The translations under genes and the position numbers were made by a program. The notes under the pieces were generated by a model. That model was given only the letters and a program-made list of their open reading frames with translations, was not told the DNA's origin and ran no database searches. From Pyrinomonadaceae bacterium (GTDB lineage Bacteria > Acidobacteriota > Blastocatellia > Pyrinomonadales > Pyrinomonadaceae): DNA of 64,000 bases. Below are positions 25,784 through 35,494 of the stretch, piece after piece (the first letter of the stretch is position 1; each line of letters begins with the position of its first letter). The DNA lies in contig JABARP010000008.1 of assembly GCA_019186825.1 (NCBI GenBank), positions 63,139-127,138 on the forward strand, read 5' to 3'.

Positions 25784-28186
25784 ATGGCAAAGAGACAAAG
25801 TCCAAAGTCTATCTTTCTGTGCCTGGTTGCGATCGTTCTCTCTGCGGCGGCAGCCCTTGCGCAGGCCCCATCTCCGAACTCCGTTCTCGGGTTCACGCCG
25901 GGCGATGACCGCAAGATCGCCGATTGGGATCAGATCGTCGATTACTTTCATAAGCTCGATCGGGCGTCGTCTCGCGTCCTGGTCAAGGAGATCGGACGTT
26001 CGACGAATGGGGCACCGATCATCGTCGCGTTCATCTCCGACTCCGGGAACATAAAGAGGCTCGATAAATATCGGCAAATAAACGCGCGCCTTGCCGACCC
26101 GCGAACAATTTCGAGCGAGGAAGAGCTGAGCAAACTCGTTAAAGACGGTAAGACGATCGTCGCGATCTCCTGCTCGATCCACTCGACCGAGATCGTTGCT
26201 TCGCAAATGTCGATGAATCTTGCCTACGAACTTGCGACGGCTAAAGACCCGGCGACCGAAGAGATACTCGACAACACGATCCTCCTGCTGATCCCATCGC
26301 CGAATCCGGATGGCATCAAGATCGTTGCCGATTGGTATAAGAAAACTTTGGGGACGAAGAGCGAGGGCACTTCGCCGCCCGAACTCTATCACCATTACGC
26401 CGGCCACGACGACAACCGCGATTGGTTTATGATGAACCTCGTCGAGACGCGGGCCGTAACGAAATTGTTCTGGCAGGAGTGGTTCCCCGAGGTCGTCTAT
26501 GACGTTCATCAGCAGGGACAGAATTCCTCGCGGTTCATCATCCCGCCGTTCTACGATCCCATAAATCCGCGCATCGCACCGACGCTTCTTCGCGAGGTCG
26601 GGCTTATCGGCTACAAAATGGCGGCCGACCTCGAATCTCGCGGGATCAAGGGCGTGGCGACCAATTCGACCTACGACACGTGGTGGCACGGCGGCTTTCG
26701 TTCGGCGCCGTATTATCACAACTCGATCGGCATTTTGAGCGAGGCCGCGAGCGTCCAGCTGATGTCGCCGGTTACCGTCAAGCTCGAGGATCTTAAACGG
26801 AGCCGCGGTGTTCGCGGCCTCGCCGATCTGACGACGCCGATGACGAATTATCCCGATCCGTGGCTTGGCGGTGAATGGCGTGCGGCAGACATAAACCGCA
26901 TCGAGATGGTCGCATCGCGCGGGCTTCTTTCGCTCGCCGCAAAGTATCGCGAGCGGTATTTGCGAAACTTTTACGACCTTGCGAAGGCAAACCTTGCGCC
27001 GAACGCAAATGATCCTCAGGCGTTCTACATTTCACGCGAGCAGAACCGTCCGGAGACCGCGAACCGCTTCATCGAGATATTGCGTTGGCAGGGCATCGAG
27101 GTTCGAAAGGTCGGTGCGGAGTTTCCGGCATCGACCGACGCGGAAGGCAAGGATCCTTTGGTGCAGAAAGACGGCTGGATCGTCTTCGTAGATCAGCCTC
27201 AGCGAAACAACGTGCTTAGTCTTTTCGAACGGCAAGAATATCCGCATCGTCTTCTCCCGAATGGCGATGCCGAGGTGCCTTACGATGTCGCGGGGTGGAC
27301 GCTTCCGCTTCAGATGGGCGTGAACTATTCGCCGCTGTGGCGCATCGCGGATATCGATAAAGTTCGTGAGGGTTCAAAGCCTATCGAGCATTTCAACGAC
27401 GTGCGCGACGACCTCGGCTTACCGAAAGCAAAGACGCCATTCGCGAACATAAAGGATCCGCTTACGACGTCGCCGCGGATCGGGCTTTATCGCGGGTTTA
27501 CGGGATCGATGGACGAGGGCTGGACGCGATTCGTTCTCGATACATTCAGCATTCCGTCGTATCGCATCACGAACGAGCAGATGCGAAAGGGTGAATTCAC
27601 CTGCGGCGATAAACGGTGCGACTCGATAATATTGCCGTCCGACAGCGAGAACTCCGTCATCAAGGGCCTTCCTGCGTCGCGTTATCCTGAGGAATTCGCG
27701 GGCGGTATCGGCGATGCAGGCGTTGAGAATCTCAAGAAATTTGTCGATGAAGGCGGGCGTATCGTTTGCTTCGATCGCGGATGCGATCTCGTTATCGACA
27801 AGTTCGCCTTGCCCGTTCAGGATGCTCTCGCCGGCTTGAAACGAAGCGAATTTTACAACCCCGGTTCGATCGTAAAGATCGATGTCGATAACACAACTCC
27901 TATCGGTCGTGGAATGCCGTCGTCCTTGCCGGTATATTTCGCATCGAGCTCTGCGTATGAGGTCACCGAACCGACCGACACGCTCAGGGTCGTAGCGCGG
28001 TATGCCAAAAGTGATGCGCTCCTCTCCGGCTGGATGCTCGGTGAGCAGCATCTGAATGGCGAAGCGGCTGTTATCAAGGCGTTTGTCGGCAAAGGTTCGG
28101 TCGTGATGTTCGGCTTTCGCCCTCAACATCGCGGCCAATCGTGGGCAACATTCCCGCTGATCTTCAACGCTCTAGAAAAGGAGTAG
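25784..28186 (+). CDS. Exported M14-family zinc carboxypeptidase-like protein
   Basis: 800 residues with a signal peptide (about 1-26, ending ALAQA). Residues about 45-330 are an M14 peptidase domain: HSTE near residue 132 supplies two zinc ligands, NPDG follows, and DVHQQG near 240 offers the third. The rest contains a class-I-amidotransferase-like region (VDEGGRIVCFD) and ends with VVMFGFRPQHRGQSWATF. It probably trims peptides outside the inner membrane. Long two-part members of this kind are common in Acidobacteriota from memory. Confidence 0.8.
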   Translation: MAKRQSPKSIFLCLVAIVLSAAAALAQAPSPNSVLGFTPGDDRKIADWDQIVDYFHKLDRASSRVLVKEIGRSTNGAPIIVAFISDSGNIKRLDKYRQINARLADPRTISSEEELSKLVKDGKTIVAISCSIHSTEIVASQMSMNLAYELATAKDPATEEILDNTILLLIPSPNPDGIKIVADWYKKTLGTKSEGTSPPELYHHYAGHDDNRDWFMMNLVETRAVTKLFWQEWFPEVVYDVHQQGQNSSRFIIPPFYDPINPRIAPTLLREVGLIGYKMAADLESRGIKGVATNSTYDTWWHGGFRSAPYYHNSIGILSEAASVQLMSPVTVKLEDLKRSRGVRGLADLTTPMTNYPDPWLGGEWRAADINRIEMVASRGLLSLAAKYRERYLRNFYDLAKANLAPNANDPQAFYISREQNRPETANRFIEILRWQGIEVRKVGAEFPASTDAEGKDPLVQKDGWIVFVDQPQRNNVLSLFERQEYPHRLLPNGDAEVPYDVAGWTLPLQMGVNYSPLWRIADIDKVREGSKPIEHFNDVRDDLGLPKAKTPFANIKDPLTTSPRIGLYRGFTGSMDEGWTRFVLDTFSIPSYRITNEQMRKGEFTCGDKRCDSIILPSDSENSVIKGLPASRYPEEFAGGIGDAGVENLKKFVDEGGRIVCFDRGCDLVIDKFALPVQDALAGLKRSEFYNPGSIVKIDVDNTTPIGRGMPSSLPVYFASSSAYEVTEPTDTLRVVARYAKSDALLSGWMLGEQHLNGEAAVIKAFVGKGSVVMFGFRPQHRGQSWATFPLIFNALEKE

Positions 28187-28193
28187 GCTCCGT

Positions 28194-29459
28194 CTATTTG
28201 CTCGTGATGAGTCGGATGTACAGCAGGTCATTCGACGGATGAGCACCCGTCAGCGCGATCCGGCCATCGCTTTCAATAAAGGCCTGGCTGAGGTAAAGGT
28301 GGTCACCCTCGATATTTAGCAGCACGCTGCCGTTGCGGCCAAATCGCCGATCCGCCATTCCGTTTGGCCAATATCGACGGACAGATCCCAAGTTCGGGCC
28401 GGTTGGAAGTATTTGATGGCCGGTTACGTAGAACTTCCCCGAAGGCTGCATTGAGATCGCTACAATATTATTTAGCATCGGAAAGACGACGCTGCCATTT
28501 GATCCAAATGCCGTGTCGAGTTGACCGTCTAGAGAGAATTTCTGCAGCTTTCCTGATACGAGAACCAACAATCCGCCATCCGCTGTTCCGGCGATGTCGA
28601 TAGCGTAGTCTCCGCTGATCCAATGCGGTTCAAAACCGCTGTCGATCTGCCCAGTCGGCAGGTATTCCATGACCAAGCCTTTCCGTATAGATCCATTCGG
28701 CGCGCCGCTATCGCTGATATCGGCGCTGAAGGCCGCCGCTATGCGTCCATTCGCTAGGAGGCTGATGTTAGAAATGTGCGCCGATCCGCTAGACTCGTCC
28801 CCCAAAACCGTCTGTGTAAAGCCTGCGGTGCCGAACGACGCATCGAGCGCCCCATTCGCGTCAAATTTAACGATCACTCCGCGCGCCTGTTTGTTTACGT
28901 GGTCGGTGCTTACGCTCGTTATCGCCGCCGTGAGGATCGAGCCGTCGGGCAAAAGCGCGATCTCGCCCATTGATTCGTCTGAGAAGTGTCCCGATTCCGC
29001 AGGCAGATCATGAATTGCGAAACCATTAGTGCCAAAAGTTGTATCGAGCGATCCGTTCGCATTTAGGCGAGCAAGAAATATATCTGAAGGTGTGCCGGGA
29101 AAGCTCGTTTGCCCCACGACGACCAGCTTTCCGCCTTTTAACTCGACGAGGTCTGTTGGTAGGCATCCGGTGCAGGTAATATTCGCAAAGCCGCCCGAGC
29201 CAAAATCCGTGTCGCCTGTACCGTCATACCGGAGCTTGATCAATTGAATGTTGTTGTTCGCCGCACCGACAAGAACGATCGACCTGTCCGAGAGTTGTTT
29301 CGTACGACCCGCGAACATTGACCCGCCCATATGGACATACCCGACATTGTTGAGCGTTTTGTCCAGCGATCCAATGCGGTTATAGCCAAGCTGCGCGGCG
29401 GCGATCTGCTGAAAGGCAAGGACGACGATGAGTGTAAGAACGGATCTTGTGAGGTGCAT
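28194..29459 (-). CDS. Exported delta-60 repeat protein
   Basis: 421 residues from ATG 29459, chosen because the signal peptide (SVLTLIVVLAFQQIAAAQ) starts there; the frame is open to 29513. About seven repeats of roughly 55 residues carry the delta-60 pattern, for example LDTTFGTNGF, LDASFGTAGF and LDTAFGSNGS. The repeats should build a beta-propeller-like structure. Convergent with the M14 gene (7 bases). Molecular role unknown. Confidence 0.8.
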   Translation of the reverse strand: MHLTRSVLTLIVVLAFQQIAAAQLGYNRIGSLDKTLNNVGYVHMGGSMFAGRTKQLSDRSIVLVGAANNNIQLIKLRYDGTGDTDFGSGGFANITCTGCLPTDLVELKGGKLVVVGQTSFPGTPSDIFLARLNANGSLDTTFGTNGFAIHDLPAESGHFSDESMGEIALLPDGSILTAAITSVSTDHVNKQARGVIVKFDANGALDASFGTAGFTQTVLGDESSGSAHISNISLLANGRIAAAFSADISDSGAPNGSIRKGLVMEYLPTGQIDSGFEPHWISGDYAIDIAGTADGGLLVLVSGKLQKFSLDGQLDTAFGSNGSVVFPMLNNIVAISMQPSGKFYVTGHQILPTGPNLGSVRRYWPNGMADRRFGRNGSVLLNIEGDHLYLSQAFIESDGRIALTGAHPSNDLLYIRLITSK

Positions 29460-29612
29460 ATTCGAATCAGGAAGGCGATGGCTGAACATCGGGGCGAAGG
29501 CGCGATGCAGCATATATTATAAAACATCGAAAGCGGGAGCGCTTCCTTTTTTAGCGGGGTGAAGCGAGCACGATTAAACCCGCCCCGAGTTTTGGTTTAA
29601 TATAGTAGGTCC

Positions 29613-31934
29613 ATGGCGTTAAAGGGCGTACTCGTAGTATTTGCATCACAACTCCTGCTTGCCGGTTCGGTTTTTGCCGGCGTCTTTACCTACCGGCTTC
29701 CTGCCGAACCGTTGATCCGCATCGGCCTGGCGACGAATGCGTCGAGCGTTTCGATCACAACGAGCGACAGCTCGCTGGTCGCATTCAGCCCGGACGAACC
29801 TTCGCGTCTTCTCGCGTCAAATCGTGTGTCGATATCGGCAAGGGCGTACACGCCGCCGGAGATCGAGCAGTACCGCATCGAATTTCAAAACTTGCCGTCG
29901 CAGATGGATGCGAACTCGCTCGCGGACGACATACGCGAGGCGACGGGCGAATCCGCGATCGCGAGTATCGATGTCGAGAAGAACACGTGGCGCGTCTGGG
30001 TCGGCGGAATAAAATCGACCGAGGAAGACGCACTTCTCCTCAAGCAGCAGCTTGCCGACAAGGATTTTGACGATGCTGTGGTCGTCGTCGAAAAGAAGGA
30101 GATCATTTCGCCGGATGCGATCGCGTTGTCGCGGCAAGTCCGCAACGCAAAGAAGAGCGAGGTCCGCAGCCTTGTCCGCACGACCGGTTCCGTGAAACTT
30201 GCACCGGGCGAGACCGTCGATCCGAACCTTCGCGAAGTTATCGTAAACGGTCCGTCCGAAGAATCGAAATTCTCGTCCCTTAAGTCCGTTGCTTTCGGGT
30301 CGCTGAACGAACGCACGACGCCCGTCCGTCTGAACGGCAAAGCATATCGCGGCAAGCTGGAGGTTTTCGTGAATGCGTCGGGACGGCTTTCTGTCGTCAA
30401 CGTCGTGCCGCTCGAGGATTATCTTCTCGGCGTCGTCCCGAGCGAACTCGGCCTTCCTGCGATCGAAGCGCAAAAGGCGCAGGCCGTTGCTGCGCGCACC
30501 TACGCCATTGCGAATATCGGCGGTTACGAAACAAAAGGCTTCGATATGGTGCCGACCGTCTATTCACAAGTTTACAAGGGCGTGTCGATAGAGACGGCGA
30601 TGGGGACGCGTGCCGTTCGTGAGACCACCGGCATCGTCGCAACTTACCACGGCGAGCCGATAATGGCGTATTTCACCTCGACGTGCGGCGGCCGGACCGA
30701 GGACGGCAAGAATATTTTCGGCACGGACGCGCCGTATCTGAAGGGCGTTGAATGTTCGCTCGAAGGCCGCCGGCAGTTCGATCCGTTCACGATACGCACG
30801 TCGCGACGCCCCGCAAAGCTGCGTGACGCCGGCCACCTCGAACTCGCACGGTTTATGTCGCGTCTTGCGTCGAATGGCTTTTACCTTTCGACCGCAGAGA
30901 TGACCGACGATTGGTTCGACAGCGTGCCGAACGAGAACGAGATGTCGAACTGGCTTAACCAGATCGCGGCAAAGGCCGGCAAGCCTTTCCCGAACGTTAC
31001 GCACGATACGGCAAGGCCGCTCGAATTGGCTTCGACGCTCGCAAAGCTGTTCTACGAACCGCGCGTCAACGACACGCTTCTTTCTGATTCGGATGTCTTT
31101 TATCAGCTAACGTTCGATGACGCTGCAGAGGTGCCGAAAGAGAAGCGTGCGGACCTCGCGGCATTGCTTCGCGATGGATTGTTCATCCTGCATCCTGACC
31201 TGACGCTCAAGCCCGCAAAGCCTTTTACGCGTGCAGAATTCCTTCGCCTGATCGGCCAGATCTACAAGAAGAAAAATTGGCTGCCCGACCTTCAAAAGGG
31301 AACCGCAAAAGCCTCGACGGATGGCAAACTCATCATCGGCTCAGGCCGTAGCTCAAGAACGCTCGCCGTTCGGCCGGACGTTTTTCTCTTTCGCGAATTC
31401 GGCGAAACGCTCTATCCGGTTTCTGAAACCGCACTCGTCGGCGGCGAGAACATCGCGTATCAGACCGACGGCACCGGCGCGGTCATCTATCTCGAAGTGC
31501 AGCCGACGACGACGCCGACCAGTGCCGAGAATATGTCGCCGTTCACGAATTGGACAAAGACCGTCTCGGCCGGCGCACTAAAGGCTCGGCTCTCGCGATA
31601 TGTCCGCGACATCGGGACCTTGATGGATGTGAACATCAAAAAGGTTGGTTATTCACGCCGTCCGATCGAGATCGAGATCGTCGGTTCGAACGGCATCAAG
31701 ACGCTTTCGGGCGGCAAGATCCGCTCTGCACTGCGGCTTCCCGAGCAGCTTTTCGTGATGAATAAACGTTACAGCGGGGCAAGCGTTGCGACCTATACAT
31801 TCACAGGACGCGGCTGGGGCCACGGCGTCGGAATGTGCCAATACGGTGCGTATGGAATGGCAAAAATGGGCGTCAAATACGACGAGATCATCAAACACTA
31901 CTACACGGGCGTCGATCTGACGCGAGCTTACTAA
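29613..31934 (+). CDS. Exported SpoIID/LytB-domain protein with SPOR-like segment
   Basis: 773 residues. Signal peptide about 1-23. Residues 85-165 resemble a SPOR-like fold (VEKNTWRVWVGGIKSTEEDA). From about 240 comes the SpoIID domain: VVPLEDYLLGVVPSELGLPA, QAVAARTYAI, STCGGRTED, interrupted by an insertion of roughly 230 residues, then GRGWGHGVGMCQYGAYGMA and HYYTGVDL. SpoIID proteins cleave denuded glycan strands; LytB relatives modify amidase activity. An AT-rich TTTAATATAGTAGG stretch precedes the ATG. Confidence 0.87.
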   Translation: MALKGVLVVFASQLLLAGSVFAGVFTYRLPAEPLIRIGLATNASSVSITTSDSSLVAFSPDEPSRLLASNRVSISARAYTPPEIEQYRIEFQNLPSQMDANSLADDIREATGESAIASIDVEKNTWRVWVGGIKSTEEDALLLKQQLADKDFDDAVVVVEKKEIISPDAIALSRQVRNAKKSEVRSLVRTTGSVKLAPGETVDPNLREVIVNGPSEESKFSSLKSVAFGSLNERTTPVRLNGKAYRGKLEVFVNASGRLSVVNVVPLEDYLLGVVPSELGLPAIEAQKAQAVAARTYAIANIGGYETKGFDMVPTVYSQVYKGVSIETAMGTRAVRETTGIVATYHGEPIMAYFTSTCGGRTEDGKNIFGTDAPYLKGVECSLEGRRQFDPFTIRTSRRPAKLRDAGHLELARFMSRLASNGFYLSTAEMTDDWFDSVPNENEMSNWLNQIAAKAGKPFPNVTHDTARPLELASTLAKLFYEPRVNDTLLSDSDVFYQLTFDDAAEVPKEKRADLAALLRDGLFILHPDLTLKPAKPFTRAEFLRLIGQIYKKKNWLPDLQKGTAKASTDGKLIIGSGRSSRTLAVRPDVFLFREFGETLYPVSETALVGGENIAYQTDGTGAVIYLEVQPTTTPTSAENMSPFTNWTKTVSAGALKARLSRYVRDIGTLMDVNIKKVGYSRRPIEIEIVGSNGIKTLSGGKIRSALRLPEQLFVMNKRYSGASVATYTFTGRGWGHGVGMCQYGAYGMAKMGVKYDEIIKHYYTGVDLTRAY

Positions 31935-31942
31935 CTGAATAG

Positions 31943-32773
31943 ATGACAGGCTTTATGAACCGATCAAAGTGCAGGCTGCTCATCGGCGTGATCCTTTGCG
32001 CTCTCGCGGCGACGAGCGTCTTTGCGCAAACTTCCGCAAAGGCAAAGCTCGGTTCCGACACCGCAAAAGGCGGATTTCGCAACGAGGATGCGATCCGCGA
32101 TAAGTTCAATTCTTACAAGTCGGATGACGACGCAAAGGCGTGGCTTCGCGAGATGAATTTCGATCCGAAGGACATCATCTCGCTTCGCGCGGCAAAACCG
32201 CACGGCGAAAAAGCCGATGTCGAGGTCACGATCGAAACCAAGGCCGGCATCCGCCGCGAAGGCATCTCGATAAAGCTTGTCTCGGGCCAGCAGGGATTCA
32301 ACCAGATCGACAAACGCTGGCTCTCGCATTACGCCGAGATGTGGAAGATGCCTTCGGATGTCGTCACCGCACTAAAGCTCTTTGTCGGTGAGATCCCGCC
32401 GACGAAGCCCGGCCGCTCGAAAGAGCGAATGTTCCTCGATGAGATCGACCCAAAGCTAAAAGACACCGTCGTCAAATTCTTCACCGAGAACAAAGCGGCG
32501 ATCGTCTCGGACCTTTTTGCGGGCGACGGCGAGCACAGCGCGAGCTGGGTAATGGTCGCATTTAAGCCCGCGGAAAAAACGGAATGGGTGCTTCGGTCAT
32601 CGCAAAGAACCGTCGAGTTTTATGGCGAAGGCGAGGTCTCGTTGACACGCGGCGGCAACCTCAAGATCGGCCGTATCACGATGCAGAGAAAGGGCGGCGA
32701 TGCCGGCCGCGACACCGCAAAAATGCTGCAATTCAAGATAAACCCTGTCGAGCTTTTTAACGCAAAGAAATGA
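31943..32773 (+). CDS. Exported protein resembling type II restriction endonucleases
   Basis: 276 residues (ATG 31955 is an alternative start). A clear Sec signal peptide (RLLIGVILCALAATSVFAQ) covers about residues 11-29. The remainder resembles, from memory, a family of type II restriction endonucleases: GGFRNEDAIRDKFN (43-56), D92 in ADVEV followed by SIK111, GFNQIDKRW (118-126), RMFLDE (162-167) and IGRITMQRKGGD with MLQFKINP (242-268). D92 plus S-I-K111 would be a PD-(D/E)xK core with Ser for the acidic residue. No methyltransferase lies nearby. Eight bases after the SpoIID gene. Confidence 0.6.
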   Translation: MTGFMNRSKCRLLIGVILCALAATSVFAQTSAKAKLGSDTAKGGFRNEDAIRDKFNSYKSDDDAKAWLREMNFDPKDIISLRAAKPHGEKADVEVTIETKAGIRREGISIKLVSGQQGFNQIDKRWLSHYAEMWKMPSDVVTALKLFVGEIPPTKPGRSKERMFLDEIDPKLKDTVVKFFTENKAAIVSDLFAGDGEHSASWVMVAFKPAEKTEWVLRSSQRTVEFYGEGEVSLTRGGNLKIGRITMQRKGGDAGRDTAKMLQFKINPVELFNAKK

Positions 32774-32856
32774 GATTCTCGTCGAGACAGATAGTCGGAG
32801 CATTGATCATCCTAGTGCTCATTCTCGCTGTCGGGCTCACCCGGCTACTTTGGTGA
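32770..32856 (+). CDS. 28-residue single-helix membrane peptide
   Basis: The ATG overlaps the preceding stop (ATGA). The product begins MRFSSRQIVGA, continues as a hydrophobic helix of about residues 9-26 (Ile/Leu/Val-rich) and ends TRLLW. The positive-inside rule predicts a cytosolic N-terminus. The overlap and membrane character argue for a real coupled small gene. Function unknown; conservation would decide. Confidence 0.5.
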   Translation: MRFSSRQIVGALIILVLILAVGLTRLLW

Positions 32857-32947
32857 GATCCGCAGCGGGCGAAAAATTTTCACGGAACAATAGAGAGAAC
32901 TGAGCGTAAAACGGTCATGATCGCATTTTGGCGGCCCATGGATCTTT

Positions 32948-34357
32948 ATGTTGCGTATATTTGTTTTCATTCTTCTTCTCTCTAGTTTTGTTGCTGCCCA
33001 ATCAGTGAACAACGAGGCGTGGCTCGAAGATTTTTCGCAGATGAAAAGAGAGATGTCCTCTCACTATGCGAATCTCGAGTGGGCGGTTGCCGAGCGGGGC
33101 GTTGACCTCAAAGCGCTGTCGGAATCGACCCAGGCGAAGATCCGTTCTGCAAAGAGCGAGGCCGACGTTATACAGGCTTTGCGGACATTTGTTGAAAGCT
33201 TTGGCGACGGCCACCTGCAAGGCGAGAGGCCGAAAACGCAAAATTCAAACTCATCCGAGCAGAAGGCCGAAGGGCTTTGTGAACGGCTTGGTTTCCGCGA
33301 GCGGGCCTTTCGCGACGGGATCGACTTTGCATTGGGCGAAGGCTTTCGAAAGATCGATACGCCTTCTTCGGCATATATTCCCGCCGGCATCGGAACGCTA
33401 TCGGACGGAAAACAGTACGGCATTCTGCGGATCCCGAGCTTCTCCGAGCAGCACATGCCCTCTCTTTGTCGCACGGCCCTCGCCGAGCTCAACATTAAAG
33501 AAGATGCCGACTGCGATGGCGAATGCAGCGGGAAAGTTGAGCAAAAGGCCGCGGATCTCTATGTAGACGCATTCCGCCTTCAGCTGGAAGAGGTTCGCAA
33601 GGCGAAGGTCGCGTTCGTCATCGTTGACGTTACGGGCAACGGCGGCGGCAGCGATGTCTATCAGCCAATGGCGCGAATGCTGACGAAGAAGAAGTTAAAG
33701 ATATCGACGTTCGGCTTCATTCGGCATCCGCATTGGGTTAAGGATCTTAAGGAACGGTTGACGGATATTGTGGCCGCGATACCTGATGCACCGCCTGCGA
33801 TGCAGGCTCGACTGAAGGTAGCCGAGAAGGCGGTTCGAAAGGACCTTGCGGAGGCCGAAAAGACGTGCGACCTTTCACCGCTTTGGGAGAACAAGCAGCC
33901 CGGCTGCACGAACGTCGTACGATCGCTCAATGCAGGCGTTACTTACGCAGCACCCGGCGAGCTGACGGACACCGTTCTCGGTGACCTTTTCTTTACCGCC
34001 AGCCGCTATAAATATGCAGAAGGACTTTATTCAGGGCCGCTCTTTGTAATGATCGATGAACGCAGTGCCTCTGCCTCTGAGGGATTTACGGCTCTCCTTC
34101 GCGATAACGATGCCGCAACTGTGATCGGTATGCCGTCGCTCGGGGCCGGATGCGGCTATACGAACGGAGGCATCTCGACCGTGCTCAAGAATAGCAAGCT
34201 GCGGCTCCATATGCCGGACTGCGTTCGTTATCGTCCTGATGGCACGAACGAGATCAACGGAATTACGCCAGACGTTATGATCCCGTGGCGGCGAAACGAC
34301 ACGCCGGTACAGAAGTTCCGAAGGCTGAACGCTATCCTTCCTACGCTGCAAAAATAG
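32948..34357 (+). CDS. Exported S41-family peptidase
   Basis: 469 residues, signal peptide about 1-17 (FIFILLLSSFVAAQ-like). The N-terminal part holds helices and SFGDGHLQ, typical of S41 proteins. The core reads VDVTGNGGGSD and DERSASASEGFTALLRDN, where the Ser before EGFTA is the probable nucleophile, followed by GITPDVMIPW. A segment with CDLSPLWENKQPGC is an insertion. No PDZ is obvious. It may degrade periplasmic proteins or peptides. Confidence 0.82.
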   Translation: MLRIFVFILLLSSFVAAQSVNNEAWLEDFSQMKREMSSHYANLEWAVAERGVDLKALSESTQAKIRSAKSEADVIQALRTFVESFGDGHLQGERPKTQNSNSSEQKAEGLCERLGFRERAFRDGIDFALGEGFRKIDTPSSAYIPAGIGTLSDGKQYGILRIPSFSEQHMPSLCRTALAELNIKEDADCDGECSGKVEQKAADLYVDAFRLQLEEVRKAKVAFVIVDVTGNGGGSDVYQPMARMLTKKKLKISTFGFIRHPHWVKDLKERLTDIVAAIPDAPPAMQARLKVAEKAVRKDLAEAEKTCDLSPLWENKQPGCTNVVRSLNAGVTYAAPGELTDTVLGDLFFTASRYKYAEGLYSGPLFVMIDERSASASEGFTALLRDNDAATVIGMPSLGAGCGYTNGGISTVLKNSKLRLHMPDCVRYRPDGTNEINGITPDVMIPWRRNDTPVQKFRRLNAILPTLQK

Positions 34358-34447
34358 GGAAGCTGCAGGTTTTTGCGCGGGCACGGCTTTCGATCACTTG
34401 GAGGCGCGTATTTTTGTACGCTGTCGAACTGCTCTAGAATCAGCAGT

Positions 34448-35392
34448 GTGCCGACTTCGAGCAAAGATCAGCCTATAATTGCCGTCGCGGGGCCGACCGC
34501 GTCGGGTAAAACTGCTCTTGGCGTCTTTCTTGGCGAAGAGCTTGGCGGCGAGGTCGTGAATTTCGATTCCGTCCAGATCTATCGCGGGATCGAGATCGCG
34601 ACCGCAAAACCGACCGCCGAAGAACGACGCGGCATTCCGCATCATCTGATAGATTACGTCGACCCGAACATCGACTACACGGCCGCCGATTGGGCGAAGG
34701 ATGCCGAAGCGAAGATCCGCGAGATCGAATCGCACAAAAAGCGTGTGATACTGGTCGGCGGCACGGGCTTTTACCTGCGGACGCTTTGCCGGCCGCTTTT
34801 TGAGAGCCCGAAGACCGACCCGAAGCTTCGCGAAAAATATCGCAAACTCCACGCAGAACACGGCCCCGAATACCTTCACGCAATGCTCGCAAAATTCGAC
34901 CCGCAGGCCGCCGAGAATCTGCCTGTTCGCGATCATGTCCGTGTGATCCGCGCTCTTGAGGTGATCGAGCAGACCGGCCAACAGATCTCTGTCCTTCAGC
35001 CCGAGCGGCCTGAACCGCCTGATTTCGCCGAACGCATCTCGCTTGTCGTACTGTCGCCGCCGCGCGATATCCTTTATGAGAAGATCAACGCCCGCACGCT
35101 CGAACATTTCGATGCCGGGCTTGTCGATGAAGTAAGGCGTCTGCTTGCCGACGGTGTTCGCGAGAATGGCAATGCACTCGGTGCGCATGCCTATCGACGC
35201 GTCTGCGAATACCTTCGCGGCGAGCGTTCGCTCGAAAACGCTATCGAAAAGTCGCAGCAGGATGTGCGAAATTATGCGAAACGTCAGCTCACCTGGTTTC
35301 GTAAAGAAAGTAAAGCGGTGTGGTTCGAGGGCTTCGGCGGTGACCGCGAGGTCGCCGCGAAGGTGCTAAAATATGTAAACAATATTGCATAA
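34448..35392 (+). CDS. miaA: tRNA dimethylallyltransferase
   Basis: 314 residues from GTG 34448; the frame is open to 34373 but that part lacks family similarity. MiaA adds dimethylallyl to A37 of tRNAs reading UNN codons. P-loop AGPTASGKTALG, FDSVQIYRGIEIATAKP (substrate loop), HHLIDYVDP and VGGTGFYLRTL are all present, as is YAKRQLTWFRKE near the end. Lies about 100 bases upstream of hfq, a common pairing. Confidence 0.94.
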   Translation: MPTSSKDQPIIAVAGPTASGKTALGVFLGEELGGEVVNFDSVQIYRGIEIATAKPTAEERRGIPHHLIDYVDPNIDYTAADWAKDAEAKIREIESHKKRVILVGGTGFYLRTLCRPLFESPKTDPKLREKYRKLHAEHGPEYLHAMLAKFDPQAAENLPVRDHVRVIRALEVIEQTGQQISVLQPERPEPPDFAERISLVVLSPPRDILYEKINARTLEHFDAGLVDEVRRLLADGVRENGNALGAHAYRRVCEYLRGERSLENAIEKSQQDVRNYAKRQLTWFRKESKAVWFEGFGGDREVAAKVLKYVNNIA

Positions 35393-35412
35393 AATGCGTA
35401 TAAACAGGACTA

Positions 35413-35442
35413 ATTCGGATATAAGCCGAATTCTGATATAAT
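35413..35442 (+). promoter_or_regulatory. hfq promoter with overlapping inverted repeat
   Basis: TATAAT at 35437-35442 lies 52 bases before the hfq ATG. A six-base inverted repeat ATTCGG (35413-35418) and CCGAAT (35426-35431), spaced by seven, covers the -35 zone, which itself is poor (TTCGGA at 17 bases). This fits a regulated promoter inside the miaA-hfq gap. Confidence 0.5.
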
Positions 35443-35494
35443 CGCCGCACAAGGTCTTGGCCGTTACAATTATTGCTGTTCAAGAGGAGAAAAG

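Noticed and set aside
25781..26719. A 312-codon minus-strand open frame
   Set aside because: Opposite the M14 peptidase, which has clear zinc ligands; the reverse frame is Arg/Asp-rich with no domain.
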